A stretch of DNA of 64,000 nt from Andrena cerasifolii (taxonomy: Eukaryota > Arthropoda > Insecta > Hymenoptera > Andrenidae): the NCBI RefSeq assembly GCF_050908995.1, contig NC_135132.1:8241001-8305000 (forward strand). Direction: 5' to 3'. Below, in pieces: positions 47,611-60,700 of this stretch (positions within the stretch are counted from its first letter, which is position 1; each line of letters begins with the position of its first letter). The translations under genes were made by a program, and so were the position numbers. The notes beneath the pieces are model-generated. The model saw only the letters and a program-made list of their open reading frames with translations. It was not told the DNA's origin and made no database searches.

Positions 47611-48494
47611 TCATAGCCTTTCCTGTAACCCCAACAGTCAGACCTTATCAAACACCTCCTCCTGTAGGGAGTTTCTCTGCAAACTCAGAGGCAAACGTCG
47701 TATTTTACAGTTTCCTAGTAACGACCAGGTCGATCCGCCCGATAATTTCCATTTTTCCCCTTCTTCAGCCACAGGAGACGCAGGAAAAATGCGCTTCTCT
47801 CTGAGAAGCATCGAAATCCTCCCTGTTGCTTTCCGGCCTTTTTACAGAGCTCGTTCTTCCTCGAATTCCCAGCGCATAAACCGAACCGTGTGCTGCTCGT
47901 GCGCCTCCAGCGCTGCCCGAGAATGATAATTGACCAATCGCGGGCCCTGGTGATTGCGGATCACGCCTTCCTCGACGCTCATCATCTCCTCGACGACGGC
48001 TGTCCTTAACGTCGTTCACGCGACTCGGTTCGTTACCTCTCAGGAAGTGTATCGGTCCTTTTTGCGTTTCCACGGCCTCCGCTGGTCGCGGTGTTTTGCG
48101 GGAAACCTCGTGGAAGAAGCGTGATTCGCTTCCTCGACTCCAAGGGGGCCTCCGCGTGCGGCTGTTTTTACACAGCCGGCAGGAAATTATTGGAAAAGTC
48201 GTGGAGCTCGAAGAAACGCATCCTGTTCGCGGTCGACGCGCTTTCCTCCCTTTTTGCGGCTGGGAAGATAATTCCATGGACCAGTGGGATCATTATCATC
48301 ACTCGTCGGAGCATGGAGCGATGTCGGAAGGCAAAAAATTGGGAAACAAAAGGAACTGTACAAGTTTCTTCAGCTTAGAAAATTGTATTAGGTTTTCTGC
48401 ACCACTACTGTGGTTTCCTTCGAGCATTTCAGTAATTTCAAGGAAACGTCTATGCGTTTTGAGGAGAAGCTCCAAGAAGTAATTTTGACGCGGA
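47611..48494. other. unique sequence
   Basis: GC-rich at 47800-48260 with frames overlapping on both strands (170 codons -, 128 codons +). No recognised motif. Confidence 0.4.
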
Positions 48495-48700
48495 ATAAAT
48501 TCTACGTGGAAAAATAAAAAAAATGCAAAAAGAATTTTTTTCGTACGAGCTCTGGTTTACGAGAAAATTGAGTTTGAAAATGCGGCGCCCGGGAGTTCGC
48601 GTTCAAGCTGGATTTTCTCGGAAACGGGGCGTCGTACGGGAAAACTTCTGTCTACATTTTCGCTTCAGTTTTTTTAGCTGAATCAGATGCGCGTCGAAGC
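48495..48700. mobile_element. foldback family copy 3
   Basis: Left arm AAAGAATTTTTTTCGTACGA and GAGAAAATTGAGTTTGAAAA; right arm GGATTTTCTCGGAAACGGGG and CGTACGGGAAAACTTCTGTC, around a GGCGCC centre. The order and spacing follow the other copies. Confidence 0.75.
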
Positions 48701-49225
48701 ACGCATTTTGGAGCATCCTGTGCAGAGATATTTGGCAAAATGTACGTTATTTGAGTACCCCCTTCTTCGATTACTTTCCGAGGTCCTCATTTTTGAAAAT
48801 GAAAGCTGGTGTGATCAAAATATCCCTCAATTCATTGAATTATGAAGGAGTGTATTTTTAAAAATACAGGGGCACGAAATTAACACAGAATATTAATTAG
48901 TGCCTCATTAAATATTCCTCCAATAAAACTCGCATTGGTCTCAGCTGTTAGTAGCATTCTAATAATTCCACATCCTGTAACGGTGTAAAGCTAATTTCCA
49001 CACGCTCGGCATTCCACTTCAATTTGGTACCCAAGTCGTCTTCGCCATAGACGCTAAACCATCGCGTTCATCAAACGCTGTGCCACTTTTCCCCCCATTC
49101 CTTATCAATCACATGTCAAGCAGCCGATCGGACGCTGAATTCGTTCGTCAGAATGTTAATCGTGCCAATATTTGCCTCGCGACATGGACGAATGGGCACG
49201 ACAGCGTTTACAGCACCAGCACTAA
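48701..49225. other. unique sequence
   Basis: No gene recognised. Confidence 0.4.
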
Positions 49226-49229
49226 TTAA

Positions 49230-50059
49230 GGGCTCGGATGCAATAAGGGGATTAGCGCTCGAAAATGGGAAAAATTATTGTCCGAACGTTAAGAAATATT
49301 GGGAAATTAAATGTTGTTAAACTGTATTTTAAAAAATATAGTGCTGTAAAGCTCGCCACGACACACCATTTTTCTTTTCACAGATTGTTTATCCAATCAT
49401 ATCGCAATATTTTTTTGTAATATATAATTATGTAATAGTGAGAACGTCATGTCTTGCAGTGTGACGCGATTGTACGCGGTTGCTGACTGCTGGTGCCGCG
49501 CGGGATTCATATATACATCGTCGTATCTTCTATAATTATTTATTAATCAGTGCGAAAATTGGTGAAAAACTTCCTTGTATATTAAGAAACAACTTTGTCG
49601 CTGCAAGTTATATGTACCTCAAAATTCCCTCGATACTTTTTAACGGCGAACGTCGAAAGACATGGGTTATGTCCAGTATTACTTTTAAATTAAATATTAT
49701 TACATTGTTTAACATAAGAGATTTGTGCACACATTTCACGGCTTCGCTAGAGTTTTCCGAGTTTTATGTTTCAAGTCTCATAACGATCCGTTAATATTTA
49801 CTCAAGTTATCGTAATTTATGTTTAAAGAAATAATGATTTTAGTCGGAGAAAATTTTTTTATTTATAATTTTTATCTCGAATACTAATGATTGGATAAAA
49901 AACCTGTAAAGAGAAAAAATGTGTGTCGTGACGAGCTTTATAACGTTATATTTTTTAAAATACAGTTTAACAACATTTAATTTTCCAATTTCTCAGCCTT
50001 TGGACAACACTTTTTCGCATTTTCGAGCGCTAGTCCCCTTATTTATTGCATCCGAGCCC
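49230..50059. mobile_element. 830-bp TIR element, about 170-bp inverted ends, TTAA-type flank
   Basis: The left terminus GGGCTCGGATGCAATAA matches the inverted right terminus (TTATTGCATCCGAGCCC). Homology runs about 170 bp inward through AGCGCTCGAAAATG, AAATTAAATGTTGTTAAACTG, a GCTC(G)CCACGACACA-like block and TTTATCCAATCAT. TTAA precedes the left end and TCAA follows the right, consistent with a once-mutated TTAA duplication as made by piggyBac-type transposases. The 480-bp core carries a 104-codon + frame (49480-49794) with no recognised transposase motif, so the element looks non-autonomous. Confidence 0.8.
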
Positions 50060-50063
50060 TCAA

Positions 50064-51209
50064 TTAATCAATCACTCTTTCGATTATCAAATTCCCCACG
50101 CGGAACAATCTTTTCAACCCCGCAGCTTCCCAATAAAGTCACTCCCGGCTCGACTGAATCGCAGGAAAAAAGTTACCAGAAAATTCGATCGTAAGATCGC
50201 GCGAAGTTTTTCCCCTAGTTCCGCCGGGGGGGGCGCCACTGTCGCGGGAACGAAACGAATTCGGAGACGAGCGTCTCCCGGGCACGCACTGCTGTCCGAT
50301 TACCGCGCGCCTGTGGGTTACCTCGTGGTGGAAAACGTGTGCGGCCACGGAATCCGATTGAGCAAGTCCCCATCACGAATCGCTCTAGGGACGCGTCCGC
50401 AGTCACGTGCGCCAGCACGTGGCGCTGTGTTCCTCTTCGACGGGCGAAGATTTATTAATTTGCGCCGCGTTATCGATACGTTTCTTGCCCGCGCTATTTC
50501 TCAAGCGTCTTAAAAGGAGAACTGGAACGCCTTTTTTTTTTCTTTTTCGTAACCTTTACCTGTCGGGAAACACAATTCCTCGTTCCGCGAGCGAGCCACT
50601 GCCGGAGTTCCGTGGCCGCAAGAAGAAACACATCTGCGGGCTTTCCAGTGGCGATAAACGTCCGATAAATCAACAGTTCAGATTGTCTTCAACGGTTTTT
50701 GCATGCGTGCAATTAACGCGCAGCGCCGACAGCCGCTTTTGCCATTTCTGGCCGGGGCAGTTACGTAAGGCCCCCTTCCCCCCCCCCCCCTCCCGCCTAA
50801 GGGGCCCGAATTATGTAACGGTACCGTTCCTTCAATAATCATCGCGTATCCCCGTGTGATTGATACCGAAACGGCCGCGTGAATCTCAATTTGCTTTCCC
50901 TGTCTATCGCCGACCAGAGCAGACATCACGATCGCAGAGTTATTTATGGTTCGGTCGCGGAACTGGCTGAACTTACTCGAAGAAGTGGAATACATTCCCT
51001 TTACACTGTTCTCTTATTAATTTATTTGGCAACGAGTCGACGGGGCATCAAAATTCACGTTTTTTTTTGGATATTTCGGTTTTTTGGTTATATGTATTAT
51101 TAGTAGTATTTAAAAAGTTTATGTTATGTTATGTTTTTGTTATCTATTATTATCTCATCTTAATTTATCTTTATTTTATTTTATATTATATTATTTTAAT
51201 TTATGTTAT

Positions 51210-51210
<1 letters not shown>
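50064..51210. other. unique sequence
   Basis: GC-rich at 50210-50650, a C(13) run near 50785, AT-rich from 51060. Overlapping frames on both strands with no recognised domain. Confidence 0.4.

Positions 51211-51212
<2 letters not shown>

Positions 51213-51270
<58 letters not shown>
51213..51270. repeat. (TA)n microsatellite
   Basis: About 28 TA dinucleotides. Confidence 0.97.
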
Positions 51271-51273
<3 letters not shown>

Positions 51274-51346
51274 TCTTTCTCTTATTTTTATCTTTTTATG
51301 TAGTAATGGTAATAATTTTGTATCTCTGTACACTAAAGGGTTTCCC

Positions 51347-51636
<290 letters not shown>

Positions 51637-51689
51637 TTCTACGAGATGGGAATAAATTTGATGATGCCAACCGACGGTAAATTACTCGG

Positions 51690-51880
51690 CTTGAAAAAAT
51701 GCACGAAAAATGTGGAGAGAAGTTTTTTCCTACGAGCCTTCGTTTTTGAGAAAATCGAGTTCGAAAGTGAGTGCGCCGTACCAGCTGACCACATTTCGAA
51801 ACTCATTTTTCTCGAAAACGAAGGCTCGTAGGAAAAAATTTCTTTCTACTTTTTCGACGCAGTTTTTAAAGCTCCATCGA
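51690..51880. mobile_element. foldback family copy 4
   Basis: Left arm AGTTTTTTCCTACGAGCCTT then CGTTTTTGAGAAAATCGAG; right arm TTTTCTCGAAAACGAAGGCT then CGTAGGAAAAAATTTCTTTC. These are close reverse complements around a 40-bp centre. Confidence 0.85.
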
Positions 51881-52380
51881 CCCACGTAGTTTATTTTAAT
51901 CCGCCGCTTTCCCGTGAAGCATGATTTTGTGTTACGTGAAATACAAATAATGCCCACCTGCAAAACGTCACCTCGAAGTAATTCTGTATCGCGCGAAAAG
52001 GTGTGCAAAGAGTTTCGTAATTCCTTGGAATTAATAAACACTGGGGGTGGGGGGAGGGGGCACGTGGCTCCATTTCGTACACCAAAGTGTTTCGTCGCGG
52101 AGGAATTTTAAACGACTCTGGGTGGCTGTTTTCCTTTCGACGACTCTCTGTCACGTCCATTCAGTCGACGGATGTCGCAATGCCGCGCGAGAAGTCACTT
52201 GTGAAATCACTGATGAAATCTGTTTTTCCTCTGTGATCCCCAGATAAGATTCATTCACGATTTCGTGCTATCGATCTTTACCCTCGGACAAATTCTTACT
52301 GTTAACATCGGTATCGCCAGCAGAGGATTGAAAAATGGAAGAAAATCCTCGAATACAGAAGACAATTCAAGCTACTTTAA
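51881..52380. other. unique sequence
   Basis: G-rich run at 52041-52060; short frames only. Nothing recognised. Confidence 0.4.
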
Positions 52381-52388
52381 TGATAGAA

Positions 52389-52540
52389 CAGAGATGGGCA
52401 AAAATTATTATTTAAATAAAATTATCAAACGATGAATAAAAATTGCAAAAATTATTCGTTGTGTGCTCGAATAAAGTTACAGTAACTTTTATTTGATCTG
52501 TTATATAAATTATTCTTTATTTATTTAATGCCCAACTCTT
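52389..52540. mobile_element. 152-bp hAT-type MITE with 8-bp target duplication
   Basis: The left end CAGAGATGGGCA pairs with the right end TGCCCAACTCTT. Imperfect AT-rich inverted sequence continues inward on both sides. Flanking 8-mers TGATAGAA (52381-52388) and TGATAAAA (52541-52548) match at 7 of 8 positions. CAGAG-TGGGCA ends with 8-bp duplications are the hallmark of hAT transposons. No coding capacity. Confidence 0.8.
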
Positions 52541-52548
52541 TGATAAAA

Positions 52549-53585
52549 TACATTAAAAAGTATGTCGAGGCTGAGGAACTAAAAAGTTTCACTTTTGAAT
52601 GATTTTAAAGTTTTGTGAAAAGTTGGTTCTTTCAGTCGTTTCGAAGGCTGCTGATAATTAGCAGGCAGTCAGATTTGGCACGTTATTTCTTGTGGAAAGT
52701 CAGTTGCCAGGCGTTTTGCAATTTAATCGCTCGCGCACTCTCTCTTGGAAGTCGTTTGGCGTGATTCAATTATAATCGTTGCACTGGCTGATGAAAAAAG
52801 ATATTGCACGTTTAAGGAGATATTATTGTACGCGTTGCAATGTGTTTTCGCGCGGTTGCACGAGCCCGAGAATAATTGGAACAATTTTCACGGGGATTAT
52901 CATTTCGTTTTGCACTGGGCAACCGCGATGCCTGTTCTTCCCCTTCCTCGCTGGAAAACCAGCTGTAAGGGTGGAGATAACGAGCTTCTGTGAGTTGGTG
53001 TACTCGGCAGTGGGAAGATTTAAATTTCAAATGATTAAAAAAAAAGATTTTTAAATGATTTTTTTAGATTTCATATAGACACGTCTTAATTGCGTCTGAT
53101 TTGTAACTTTACATATTGCGTTGAATGTGATTGAGGTTTGGAGGAGTTTGAGAATGTTTGAATAAGTTCGAATGAATTTGAACTCAAATTTAAATCATGC
53201 AGAACTCAACCAAATTCCAATGCAAGTACTTGAACCTATTCAGATTTATCCACCTAAATGTTAAAAAAAAAGAAAAAAAATGCAAAGTGTTGAAGGATTC
53301 GTTAAACCCCCTAAGATGTACCCATGACCTGCGCACAGCGGCGTGACATAAAGTAGTAACCGATCCGTCCACCTTATTCGACACAGGAGAACGACAAGGT
53401 AGATTGAGTTATAGGAAACGATCCCCTCGTTTTTATCGCGCGTTTCGTCTTCCAAGTATCGCCGTTCCAGTGTATCGTTTTACACGTTGCAGAATCCACG
53501 GTTGCGACTGCATCCACCCACCAGTGTTAACGAGTTAACAGCTCTTCGAGGATCCAGTTGTGGCATAACTAATTACACTCTGATC
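52549..53585. other. unique sequence
   Basis: No gene recognised; A runs at about 53037-53045 and 53263-53280. Confidence 0.4.
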
Positions 53586-53589
53586 CCGA

Positions 53590-54205
53590 TTAGGGGTGTT
53601 ACGAATATTCCAAGCGTTCGAATATTCAATCACCAGTAGAATTCGAATATTCCAAGCATTCGAATATTCAATCACCAGTAGAATTCGAATAATTCGAATG
53701 CCAGTAGAATTTGAATAATTCGAATGCCAGTAGAATCCGAATAATTCCAATGCCAGTAGAATTCGAATAATTCGAATGTCAGTAGAAGTCGAATAATTCG
53801 AATGCCAGTTGAATTCGAATAATTCGAATGCCAGTAGAATTCGAATAATTCGAGTGCCAGTAGAATTCGAATAATTTGAATGCCAGTAGAATTCGAATAA
53901 TTCGAATGTCAGTAGAAGTCGAATAATTCGAGTGCCAGTAGAAGTCGAATAATTCGAATGCCAGTAGAATTCGAATAATTCGAATACTAGCAGAATTCGA
54001 ATGCCAGTAGAATTCGAATAATTCGAATACCAGTAAAATTCGAATAATTCGAATAATTCGAATACCAGTAAAATTCGAATAATTCGAATAATTCGAATAC
54101 CAGTAAAATTCGAATAATTCGAATAATTCGAATACCAGTAAAATTCGAATAATTCGAATAATTCGAATACCAGTAAAATTCGAATATTCGAATATTATTT
54201 GAATA
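53590..54205. repeat. 26-bp minisatellite rich in ATTCGAAT dyads
   Basis: About 22 copies of a unit GCCAGTAGAATTCGAATAAT then TCGAAT, giving dense palindromic ATTCGAAT/TTCGAA sites. The 3' part shifts to a longer unit with duplicated GAATAATTC. It begins with GGGGTGTTACGAATATTC (53593), reminiscent of hAT element ends. A short related patch recurs at 54455-54545. Confidence 0.93.
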
Positions 54206-55397
54206 ATTAGGAGTATTCGAATAATTAGAAGTACATTAATGAGTATTGTGATTCAACATTTAAATACATTACGTCCCTAAATTTAAATAGAATTTCCACC
54301 TACCGTTTCAAAATCTATAATTTTACCAAAGATTAATAAAGTTTCAAATTTATCATTTGAAGAACAATTGTACAGACCAATATGAAAAGAATAGCACAAA
54401 TAAATTGTGAAAAATATTTCACGTTTAGCTTCGTATTCGGTACAATCCTAAATTCGAACAGTTCGACTTATTCGAGTACTCCGAATTATTCGAATATTCA
54501 AATTACTCGAACAGTTCGACCATTCGAATATTCAAATTTTCGTTCAGTCTCAGTGGAACAATAACGGAAGTAAAACAAGCGTAGCTAATTTCGTATCGAA
54601 ACTTTCATTTAAAACACATCATACATCATTACAAAATAACAGTATAGAGTGTCGGAAACATTTTGCAGCGCTATTATAAGATCGATAAAATGCAGTAAAC
54701 ATTCAAATGTTACCGCCCGCTCCAAGGCCTTCGACTGCCGGTAAATGCTATTCCAGTTCCCGGTAAAAACATTGTTATTATTCACGAGCACGAGGAAGTG
54801 TTTCCAATATTATTTTCCATTCCTCGGGCCGGAGAGATTCGGAGGCTATCGTAATTACCGATTTGTGTCGCGAGCCGCCTGGTCCGGGCTGGGGATAATT
54901 CGCGTTTCGAAAGGACAATGATTACGGTTGGCATTGGCTCGCTACGTGACGCGGAAAGCACGACAGTGCGGTCATCTCTGTTTACGGAAGTCCCGCGGAA
55001 TTTGTGTCACGTTTGTTTCGAGAAGCCCGACGATTTATTAAATCTTTCGAAACGAAATTCAACGAAATTTCAATGCGAAATGTCAATTTAAAAAATGTCA
55101 CCTCTAAAAAAAAAATATTTAGCAGATGTTTCGATGGAACAAAAGAATTGTTAGAATTGTTTGAGGATGAGTAACTGCACTTTCAGTATACCGTTCAGAA
55201 ATTGCCACGAGCAAGTGATAAGACTGTGGTTCTGAACTGCTGATAAGAGGTGTGCAATAATTATGCAGCAATGACGCAAGCAAGTATTGGAATAAATGTG
55301 GAATGAAGTGGAAAGCGAATTTTTTTGTGAATTTTTTTGTTAATCTTCACTGCTTCGGTATATCGACTACAGGGATTCTGTGTTTGCTCTGTTACAG
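54206..55397. other. unique sequence upstream of the first Cobl exon
   Basis: Intron-like. The last bases form a pyrimidine-rich acceptor (TGTTTGCTCTGTTACAG, 55381-55397). No further exon recognised. Confidence 0.45.
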
Positions 55398-55541
55398 GAC
55401 TAGAGAGGAGAGGCCATCCAGAATGGTTCTAACCGTGACGGAGGACACACCAGCAGACATGCTGGCCGGGAGTATGGAGCTTCTGGTCCAGTTACCTCGG
55501 GAACATCATCACCAGACGCAGAGGGTCACGGTGCAGAGAAG
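55398..55541 (+). CDS. Cobl exon with probable start codon at 55423
   Basis: Acceptor TTACAG before 55398; donor GTAATA at 55542. The probable start is the ATG at 55423 in a good context (AGAATGG). The frame is also open back to the acceptor, so an upstream coding exon ending in phase 2 cannot be excluded. It encodes MVLTVTEDTPADMLAG then the first strand of the ubiquitin-like segment (LLVQLP) and ends within a Ser codon (AG|C). Confidence 0.85.
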
Positions 55542-56735
55542 GTAATACTGACCTAGCTTTAATTAATCATACAATTGCCTGTAAAGACCTTAAAACTATC
55601 AGCACTAGGTTCGCCACCATTAAATATAACCGAATAACTCAAAAAAAGTGGGTCGCAGAAGTCTCCGCTTTATCTTCATTTTTAAATCGCTCAGAAGTCT
55701 CTACCGCAAAAAGTACCATAGCCAATCGATTCCGCTCGAAAAACTGAATAAAAAATGTGGAAAGAAGTTTTTTCCTACGAGGCTTCGTTTTCGAGAAAAT
55801 CGAGTTTGAAAATGAGTGTTTCAGCGGCGGGCCATATTTTCAAACTCGATTTTCTCGAAAACGAAGGCTCGTAGGAAAAAAATTCTTTCTACATTTTCGA
55901 TGCATTTTTGGGCGTAGAATCAATTACCGTTAACAGCGGCCACGCATAAGAGGGCGCTTTCCGCGAATGAACCGCGAGAATGTTTGAGAATTTCCGCAGG
56001 GGCGTCCGAGAATGTTCGCGAGGTGGTTGCTTCGGGGCTGGCGATTATCGTCGCCTCCTGAAAACAGGATTCGGAAGATCTGCGATAAAGAGACCGCCTA
56101 ACGGTAAAAAGATACTCTTCTCGGTGGAAATGAAATCGATTAGCCGCACGAAAAGCAAACCGTGTCCCGGCTCGTTACACTAGATTTACCCGGCTGCGGG
56201 GATCACCAGATCGATCCTGGAATTAATCTAACGGTCCGATTAGCAGATTAATTTCTGGATTGCCGGATCCGCGAGAGAGGCCACAATGCCTGTAATCATC
56301 GCGTTATTGCACCGTGACCATCCTCGAATTACCACCGGCTCCTAATGCATAATTAGCGGGGACGGCTCCGCCGGTTGTTTCTGAGCCGCCACTTTTGCTC
56401 CTCGCTTTTCGCGCGGCCTCCTTCGGCTAACCAACCAGCGCACCTCGGTTCAAACACTGGCGCGAGCAGTGATTTTAATGGTGGTTTCAGTAGGAGAGTA
56501 CTGATCAAGCTGGACTCATCTTACACTTCCTACGAATCTCAGATTGTTTGATCGTGCAATATTCTGTGCCTACTGAAATATTTCTGTATTGGTAGAGTGT
56601 TTTGTAATTAATTGTGGGTGGGTGATATTTGATTTGGGTATCGTCCTTTTCTGAAGCAATTGGTAATAAAGTGGGGACCTTGCAGCAAGTGGGGTGCACT
56701 TTTATTATAGAAATATTAATACTAATATTAATATT

Positions 56736-56778
<43 letters not shown>

Positions 56779-57406
56779 CTTATTTACTTATTTACTTATT
56801 TACTTATTTACTTATTTACTTATTTACTTATTTACTTATTTACTTATTTACTTATTTACTTATTTACTTATTTACTTATTTACTTATTTACTTATTTACT
56901 TATTTACTTATTTACTTATTTACTTATTTACTTATTTACTTATTTACTTATTTACTTATTTACTTATTTACTTATTTACTTATTTACTTATTTACTTATT
57001 TACTTACTTATTTACTTACTTATTTACTTACTTATTTACTTACTTATTTACTTACTTATTTACTTACTTATTTACTTACTTATTTACTTACTTATTTACT
57101 TACTTATTTACTTACTTATTTACTTACTTATTTACTTACTTCTTTACTTACTTCTTTACTTACTTCTTTACTTACTTCTTTACTTACTTCTTTACTTACT
57201 TCTTTACTTACTTCCTTACTTACTTCCTTACTTACTTCCTTACTTACTTCTTTACTTACTTCTTTACTTACTTCTTTACTTACTTCTTTACTTACTTCTT
57301 TACTTACTTCTTTACTTACTTCTTTACTTACTTCTTTACTTACTTCTTTACTTACTTCCTTACTTACTTATTTACTTACTTATTTACTTACTTACTTACT
57401 TACTTA

Positions 57407-57453
<47 letters not shown>

Positions 57454-57550
57454 CTTTACTTACTTCTTTACTTACTTCTTTACTTACTTCTTTACTTACT
57501 TCTTTACTTACTTCTTTACTTACTTCTTTACTTACTTCCTTACTTACTTA

Positions 57551-57590
<40 letters not shown>

Positions 57591-57602
57591 TTTACTTACT
57601 TA

Positions 57603-57654
<52 letters not shown>

Positions 57655-57666
57655 TTTACTTACTTA

Positions 57667-57705
<39 letters not shown>

Positions 57706-60700
57706 CTTTACTTACTTCTTTACTTACTTCTTTACTTACTTCTTTACTTACTTCTTTACTTTCTTCTTTACTTATTTACTTACTTACTTATTTATTTACT
57801 TATTTATTTATTTATTTATTAACTGTGGAACTTCAAACATTTCAACATATCTCGAAAAATGAAAAAATGCTAGATAGGACAGTTTAACCGAGGAGGGCAG
57901 AATTATAAAGAAATAAATGAAGAGACGCCCCACGCTGATGCCCAGTATTATTAAAATTATATTATTCTCAATAAACTTTTATTAAAAATTCTATAAAAAA
58001 TCCCCACTCCTCCCCTGCAATCGTCAATTATTTTTTGCTAAACTAAAAATTATTCCCCACTTCGTCTCGCAAAGCACTCATTCAACTGTGCCCCTTTCCC
58101 TGCGTCATTACAACAACTGCAAGGTGCTTTCTAACGGCGCCAAAAAAAGGGCCCACTTGGAATAGAGAAATTCAGTAACCGCGATCAGTTTTTTCCATCC
58201 TCCTGGGTTCTCGGGCCTCCCAGGCATTCGTATCTCGACGCTTTCCAGAAATTCGGGTCGCGGAGTGGAAATCGCGGCGGCGCTGGGTAGAACAGAGTTG
58301 TTTCCCTCTTCGCGCCGCTGCGGGGATTACCTATGACTAATGGTCCGTTTACCAGCGCGAGAGCCGTTCCAGATGAAAGAAAGCCTCCGTTCCATCCAGT
58401 TGTCGCGGCGGACTCGCGAGAGCAGAGTTTTCCATTTCGCGGGTTGCGGTGCCGCGTCCATCCGCGATGCTTCCTTTCAAAAGAGGTTTTTTGTTCGCAG
58501 CACGCCTATGATGGACCTCCTCGTGCAGATTGCCACGGCGCAGAAACTGGCAGCCTCCAGTTACACTTTGCAGGCTATTGGAGAGCGCGGCATGGTTCTA
58601 CCTCATCAACCAAACACACCTATTGGCGCATTGGATGCACTCCAGGTACTGCCAAGTGGCTCCTCGCGGCCCTATTGCTTCTACTTTCCTGCGAGAATCA
58701 TAGGGGAGTTCGAACGGACCGGTAAATTGCTCGCTGCTCACTCCTGGTGCTGGATGCAGCCAGGGAACTCCTTAGTTTGACGCTCTAAAAGTAAGGCAAT
58801 CTTCGGGAATTTTTTGGAAGAAAAGTATCCAGGATTTTCACTCCAAACTTTGCACGTTTATTAATTCACATCCGAGGAACGTGCTCAATTTTTTTTATGC
58901 CAGGGTAATGATTCTGTTCGCAGTTACGGCGGGAGCAGTAAGAGGGTGCGAGAAAAAGGGTTGTTGCTGGCGGACATGATTCTGGCTGTTGTAGTCATCT
59001 GAAATAAAAGCGAATTTTTTTTCTTAATCTATATGAGTGCAGTTATCGTATGAACCAGGATGGATAAAAAATATTGAAAAACACAGAAATGACAAAGGAA
59101 TTATTTTAACTGAGAATCTTCATTTTTTGGGGGGATAAAATTTGTCACTTTTCTGTGTTGCAAAACTCGATTTTTGCAAATAATGTGGTTCATACGATAA
59201 CCACACTCGTATAGATTAAGAAATTTCGTTTGGATTTTTGTTTTAGATGACTGTTACAATCACAAACATGTTCGCCAGCGAACAAACCTTTTTTCACACC
59301 CCTCTTACTACTACCACTGTAACTTTGAAAGGAATTATTATTATTGTATAAGAAAATTTCAGCGCATTCTTCGAATATCAATTAATAAACGAGCAAAGTT
59401 CGGAATTATAATATTCAATAGTTTTCTTCTAAAAAATTCCACAAAATTGTCTCATTTATTTTCAGAGCGTCAAACTAGGCAGCCCCCCTTAATTATTGTG
59501 TGGTGTATTCCTTAGAATAATCAGGGGACTATTTAGGGGATTAATTGTCAGGGATCACTAGGGAATCTTGAGTATTATTTCACGGGGAAATGTTTTTTTT
59601 TTTTTATGGTAAGCTTGTGAGGAATATCGAGTCATATCTGGGGGCCTTGAAGAGATTTAGGTTTATCTGAAGCATTGTTAATTCCGGGTGTCGATAAGGA
59701 ATGGTCCGGTTTCTCTTTAAGAGGGAATTGGTATTTGGCGTTGCAGGTGAAACTGCTACCAAAACAGGGCACCTTTGTACCAAGGAAGACCAAGCAGTCT
59801 AATCAACCCTTCGAAACGACATTCAGGTTGCAGGTAAAGAACCTTATTCAGTGTTTTTAAAAGAATAATGAATTATTATTTAGTGCTTCACGATTTGGTA
59901 TCGCTGTTTTTGTTTGATATTAAACAGTGGGATAAGAGTAAGATATTTTCGAATCAATAGAGCTTACATTTTATTGAAACTCAGATAAGAAAAGGTTTAA
60001 AATCTTTTTGAACAAGAATCTGCATTAATTAGTTTTGTCTATTGTTATATTTTTGAATCCATTCTGTTTAACTATCGTCCATAAAGATTAGTGCAAAAAA
60101 TTGTAGTATTCAGTTCTTAAAAATAGATATTATTCTAGTCACGAAAGAAATTAAAACAAAATTATCCTTCTGTACACTAAAGGGAATCCTTTCCCGTTTA
60201 CAAATAATAAATAAATCAAAATTAGCACTTCCAGTTTCGAGAGTTTCCAGTTTCGAGTTTCGAAACCTTACGAAGTTTCGCATTCTAGTTGCGAAAGTTT
60301 CGAGAGTTTCGAAATCTTTCAAAGTTTCGGATTCGAGATTCGAAAGTTTCGAAGCCTTATCAAATTTTCGGATTCGAGTTTCGAAAGTTTTGGGAGTTTC
60401 GAAACCTTAACAAATTTTTGGATTTGAGTTTCGAAAGTTTTCAGAGTATCGAAGCCTTACCAAATTTTCTGATTCGAGTTTCTCAAGTTTCGAATTTCGA
60501 AGCCTTACAAAATTTTGAATTCGTGATTCGAATCTTTATCAAATTTTTGCATTCGAATTTCGAAAGTTTTGAAAATTTCGAATCTTTATCAAATTTTTGG
60601 ATTGGAGTTTCGAAAGTTTTTAATTTCGAAGCCTTACCAAATTTTTTGATTCGAGTTTCTCAAGTTTCGAGTTTCGAAGCCTTACCAAATTTTCTGATTC

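Noticed and set aside
47765..48482. 170-codon minus and 128-codon plus frames
   Set aside because: Mutually overlapping on opposite strands in GC-rich DNA; neither resembles a known family.
56629..57887. Two overlapping 397-codon open frames rich in Leu, Tyr, Ile and Thr
   Set aside because: They are translations of the TTTA/CTTA microsatellite; open only because 12-bp periods lack stop codons.
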